Source: Pohlia nutans (Eukaryota > Streptophyta > Bryopsida > Bryales > Mniaceae). From it: a stretch of DNA of 64,000 bases. The notes under the pieces are model-generated. The model saw only the letters and a list, made by a program, of their open reading frames with translations. It was not told where the DNA came from and made no database searches. Both the position numbers and the translations under genes were made by a program. Shown one piece after another: positions 59,805 to 64,000 of this stretch. The stretch covers positions 26,705,501 to 26,769,500 of the forward strand of contig CM040088.1 in the NCBI GenBank assembly GCA_022496805.1. The letters run 5' to 3'. The stretch's first letter is position 1. Every line of letters starts with the position of its first letter.

Positions 59805-60486
59805 CTTCTACTCCTCCTGATGTCGCTGATTTTACCGCAGATTATAGCGCAGTAGTAACTCCACCACACGTTGTAACGCTCAACCGGCTTGTTGTTCATA
59901 GCCGTTGCAAACTTTTCTGCAAATATGTCCTTCTACACACGAAGAGGTGTGACATTTGCCAAGAGTTGCTTACTAGATGGAGCGTGACCTTCCATATTCT
60001 TGGGACACACTCCTTCTCCTACTATTTAAAGACTAAGTGGAAAACTTTTCAAAATTGCTAATTGTTGCACTGGTCATGCTATTACAATTGGACTTTGTGC
60101 TTGCAAGTGGTAAGTTGTATAGATTTGCTTCAATTTAGTTTAGTGTATTGTAATTTGTGAGGTTGTTAAGCTATTTTCCCGATTTAGAATCTTAATGTGT
60201 AGTCTATTTTCACAATGGATAGTTCAAGGCTTTTTATAAATTTTTGACAATAATTGTTTTCAAAATTTGTTGGTTTGAATGCACTGGCTTTATAATCACC
60301 ATTGATTTCTCTAGCTATAGATGTTGCTTCCCCGCTTCTCATCGGTGCATTTAGATGGATGCTTTGCACATCCTTTAATCTAATACAACGCAGAAAACCT
60401 CACAAGGCACATACATTAAGTAACTATATAGATGAGCTAGTATAGAGTTAGGATGCTTTCAAAAGTTTGCCATTTTTTTGATACAG
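59805..60486. other. Promoter side of the coiled-coil gene; otherwise nothing recognised
   Basis: This must include the minus-strand gene's 5' UTR and promoter. A plus-strand open frame at 59732-60061 overlaps exon 1 in antisense and looks like a shadow. Confidence 0.4.
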
Positions 60487-60825
60487 TGCCTTACAACATG
60501 AGATATTCGGATATCACCCTACAGCTTGAGTGGCAAGATTTGCCTTACCATAACAAAGACACATTACAATCCTCCAGGCGGTTTATGTTGCAACATTAAT
60601 CTTTTGAATCAGAAACTCTTCATTGGATTCTAAACTTTTCAATTGTAGATTTATCTACATTTGGCCCATTCCGTGAAGGCCAAAAGTCCTCACACAAAGT
60701 ATACGAAACTAATGACATAAAAGTTTGGAATCCAAATGAAGAGTGTATGAATCGAAAGCTTATGATGCGACATGAATCTCCTGAGCAGCTCATTAGAGTA
60801 CCAAGACAAGATGAAGATGATGCTT
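60487..60825 (+). pseudogene. Exon-like protein segment with an internal stop, unrecognised
   Basis: After a good acceptor (TTTTTGATACAG) the frame reads ..PYNMRYSDITLQLEWQD.., meets one TAA at 60,595-60,597, then continues in the same frame (..STFGPFREGQKSSHK.., ..MMRHESPEQLIRVPRQD..) to a TGA at 60,823-60,825. Both halves look protein-like. No splice pair that I can find removes the stop in phase, so it may be a decayed gene or a mis-modelled intron. A further exon-like segment (EYVQPHSTGLGAFLIGKVK, 61,199-61,255, flanked by TTGCAG and GTAGAG) lies downstream on the same strand. Confidence 0.3.
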
Positions 60826-63469
60826 GAAGAACTGCTTGAAGAACAAGTGAGTCAGGTGAAGTGCTACATAACGTAAGTTACGTTTTGTGATTCTTCCCTT
60901 CCTGCTCTAGTACGAGAAATTGACGTAGTTTATGGCGCACGTTTCCTTCCCTCGTTATGGTCGCCACCCTACAGGATCTTCATATCAAATCTCAATAGAA
61001 ATTATTTCACAAGAGACATTCAACTGAAGGCTTCTCCACAACCAGCAACGTGTACTTGTACGAAGGTTCAATAATTTACTGCCTCAATAATGCATATATG
61101 TACAAAATTTGCTATGCACAATTTTAATGTGAGATGTTGGTGACATTTCCATTCTTGGAACTGTATTGGTACCTAAGATTGTTTGAGTTTTTTTGCAGGA
61201 GTATGTACAGCCCCATTCAACTGGACTAGGAGCTTTCTTGATTGGCAAGGTTAAGGTAGAGGATATTCTAGCACCACTTTCACTATTTTAACATTTAAAG
61301 CATTTCAGCATAAGTATTGAGTGATTTTTGGAGGTTTAGAATTGTGGAGATCTTTGCGCACAAGTGCCAAATCTGTTGAGATCGAATCTTCATCACTATG
61401 CATGAATTTCTTATGCCATTTCAAGTGGGATCAGATAGTTAGATAGAAACTCCGGTCCTCTTTCAAGGCCGGCATGAAAAAAATGTCTGTTCGTATTGTC
61501 AATGACCCAGTGCCCACCGGACAGGGTCATTAGAACAAAACTAAAAAATAAAATGGGACATTAGACATTTAGTCAAATTATGCTTACACCACTTATTAAT
61601 AAGTCTAATCAAGAGAAGATAAAAAGGGTATCTTACCAAATCAAATCTTCACTTAATCGGGTTTCATGGATTAATCCTTGAATGTAGGAACTTTGTATTA
61701 CATTATTCAATAGATTCAACTTGAACTTACATTTTTTTTTCCTTTCATTCTTTTGAGATTTGTTTTTTAGTACATTATAGTGTACACCAAAATGCAAAAA
61801 AATATGTTAATTATTTACATTAATTGATCAAATTAGCAATTTTTTTCATTGTTACAAAGTAGGTCATCAAAAAGTGCTCCAGAGACCATTTTTTGGTTTT
61901 CCCTCCATTTGGATGAGAGAATGAACCTAATATTTTTTTAAATGAAAACCAAACAAAGAAATATTCATTTGATACTTTGAAAAAAAAAACCCATGATTAA
62001 ACAAAACCTCATAGAATTATGCATGGTCAAAGTTTAGTTGATTTTTAGATACGCGAATTTTTTGATGTGTTTATCTCACTTAATATTGACTATTTTAAAA
62101 GATAAAAAATTCCAATAGATGAGTTGAAATTTTGGAGGAGGATGATATTTTTATTTTTTGTTAAAAACATCATTTTGGAGCTCATTTTGGAACTTATAAG
62201 CCTTGAAAAAGATGCTTTGACCCTTAAAGATTAAAAAGATTGGTTGTGAATCAAGTTTGATGAATAAGAATTCTTTTTCTTCTAAATATTTTTCGCTCTT
62301 ACTCTTGTTTGCAACTCCAACTATTTGAAATGCCCTATTGAAACCCAAGTTGAGCTCTAGTTCATTGAAGGTTGGAATATTCATTGGCGCATTGATTACT
62401 TGGTTGGTAAGTCCAATCGTGAGTTAAATAAGTCCAACTAAGTGTATGAATAGATGAGTTGTTGGTTGGTAACATGAATAAAAGAGAATAAAAAAGGATT
62501 TTGGAGAATTGAGCCGTGAGCTCATAATAAGTCTAACCAAGTGTATCAATAGGTGTTTGGAAATTTATTAAGAAAAATCTATTAGATTCTTGCGTTTAAT
62601 GTGATCAATTGGCAACCGACCCACTTATATTTTCTTACTATTCCATTTATTTTCTACAACAAATAGAAACTTCTCAATTTTAAATTGACTTCTTCCATGC
62701 AATTTCTAATTTTTATAAGCTACTAAAGTACTTCAACCGATTAAACTTACACTACTTGCCGGTTCTTCCTGAATGGTGTGAATAGATGAGTTGCTACCGG
62801 TAGTTGTAACAGGCTAGTGGTCAACCTTGTCATCACAGTTGCACTCAGTATGTGTGCAAGAACTTCCATTCCAGTGATAGGGTAGTCAAAACATGAACAC
62901 TAATTGTCATATGTGGGTTTGATGAGGGCGCCATTGTGTCTTAGAGCATCTGCACTCATCTCCCTTCAATTCACCCCATAACCATTATCATCATATTCAA
63001 AATTTGGTGTCACAAGCTATTGTTTTTACACCCTTAAACCGCTATGTGTCCCTCTCTATAGTCCGTGAACCAATCACAATCACTATTCATGTGTAATCAT
63101 TATTGTCCATCACTCTAGGATACCAAATCCTTCTCTAATTAACTATGAAATGAAATTAAATGAATTGTTAATATTCATTGAGAGGCCCATGGCCCAAGGG
63201 ACTAGCATACGCGAAAATGAGCACCATGCGATCGGTACTCAATGGCATGCTTTAAAAATTTCTTGATTAACTTGAGACAACTAGATGTGAAAAAATTCTT
63301 TAGGTTTTCCGTTGTGTCAAGATGAAATGGGAGGAATGTATTCAGAGGGGGTCGTGTTCAGAGGGACGTATTCACATATCACTATATCATGCTCATATTC
63401 CATGGCTTCCAGTATTCAGTGGTAAGGTGCGGATACTCATACATGTGTTGACAAGATAGGCCAACTCAC
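60826..63469. other. Intergenic DNA, mostly nothing recognised
   Basis: Apart from the exon-like piece at 61,199-61,255 and the dispersed repeat at 61,436-61,526, I see only AT-rich sequence and short open frames without motifs. Confidence 0.35.
61436..61526 (-). repeat. Dispersed structured repeat, copy 2
   Basis: Inverted partner of 41,881-41,970, sharing CTCCGGTCCTCTTTC.AGGCC, TGTCTGTTCGT and CCAGTGCCCACCGGACA. The CTY-GAAA-GAGG hairpin core is kept, with a bulged A between the same stem halves. Confidence 0.65.
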
Positions 63470-64000
63470 AGAAATTTGGGAACAATCATCCAGCGCATGC
63501 CATTTAGGATCCTCAATTTCAGTCTTCGGCATCAAGCAGGGAATGACTTTAATCTTGACGGCCCAAACGAGAACGCAAACACTAAGTTAATGCAATCTCT
63601 TTCTGCATCATGGGTACACTTCCAAAATCACCTGGATAAATTTACAGAAATGAGATTATAAGCATGAGGAAAGAAGTACATATTATTTATGCATGAAAGA
63701 TTTGGATGAGAAAAATGGGAGTAATACCCTCGTCAATAAACGCAAGCTGTTGCTTGCATGTCATAAGCGACCTTGATGAATGATTCATGTACATCTTTAC
63801 CTATACAGCATTATTTCTACACTAATGAGTAAAATGAAATTCGCAATTTTTCTACCTGCTCCATTCAGGCTATCCTCAAAATAATGTTTTGACAGTGAGC
63901 ATGTCACCTTTATCAAAGTCCACGCCGTCCTGTGAATGCCAACACGGGAAACGGAATGCGGTAGCTTAGCTATGCAATAATTGGATCTATAATTCTCCAA
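63470..64000 (-). other. Possible partial minus-strand gene at the window edge
   Basis: Two exon-like minus-strand pieces. One near 63,465-63,555 reads VIPCLMPKTEIEDPKWHALD and then DCSQIS, ending at a GTGAGT donor. One near 63,900-63,960 reads TAFRFPCWHSQDGVDFDK and ends at GGTGACA. Both have coherent composition but I do not recognise a family and cannot join them with confidence. Confidence 0.2.

Noticed and set aside
1..64000. CRISPR arrays, bacterial operons or phage genes
   Set aside because: No regular direct-repeat/spacer array and no prokaryotic gene organisation; the spliced genes show a eukaryotic nuclear sequence.

Overview
This window looks like nuclear DNA of a green-lineage (streptophyte-type) eukaryote. 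It is very AT-rich, has no operons, and carries spliced genes with GT-AG introns. The one clearly recognisable host gene is a plant-type paladin homologue, in the family typified by Arabidopsis At3g62010. I cannot name the species.

Layout. Positions 1-6.5 kb are AT-rich intergenic DNA packed with terminal-inverted-repeat (TIR) elements inserted at TTAA. Positions 6,585-15,503 on the minus strand hold an apparently intact 19-exon paladin gene (1,257 codons by my splice model); one intron has a GC donor. Positions 15.5-28.2 kb are repeat territory: more TTAA elements, two related GGGGCCGCACA-ended elements nested in one of them, a PIF/Harbinger-like MITE flanked by TTA, and one copy of a large degenerate repeat that recurs at 43.2-45.8 kb and 50.6-53.1 kb. 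Positions ~28.6-41.5 kb hold a very large non-LTR retrotransposon. Its ORF1 (543 aa) has an RRM-like region and a coiled coil. Its ORF2 encodes an N-terminal 2A ribosome-skipping motif, an APE endonuclease, a reverse transcriptase (YADD), an RNase H, a CCHC finger and what looks like a C-terminal restriction-like endonuclease. ORF2 is broken by a 22-bp tandem duplication, a probable 1-nt deletion and two in-frame stops. Positions 41.5-64 kb are mostly repeats. They also hold a candidate microRNA-like hairpin (58.4 kb), a small two-exon gene for an acidic coiled-coil protein (minus strand, 58,811-59,804) and weak traces of further exons near 60.5-61.3 kb and at the right edge.

How parts relate. 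The most striking items are two mobile systems. The first is a retrotransposon that appears to combine a 2A peptide with two different endonuclease types (Dualen/RandI-like). The second is a population of at least 13 TTAA-flanked, piggyBac-like non-autonomous elements in several size families. They share a CCC(C/T)T-type terminus and, at one or both ends, a short palindrome just inside it. Nested insertions and paralogous empty sites in this window support the TTAA target duplication directly. No transposase for them was found here.
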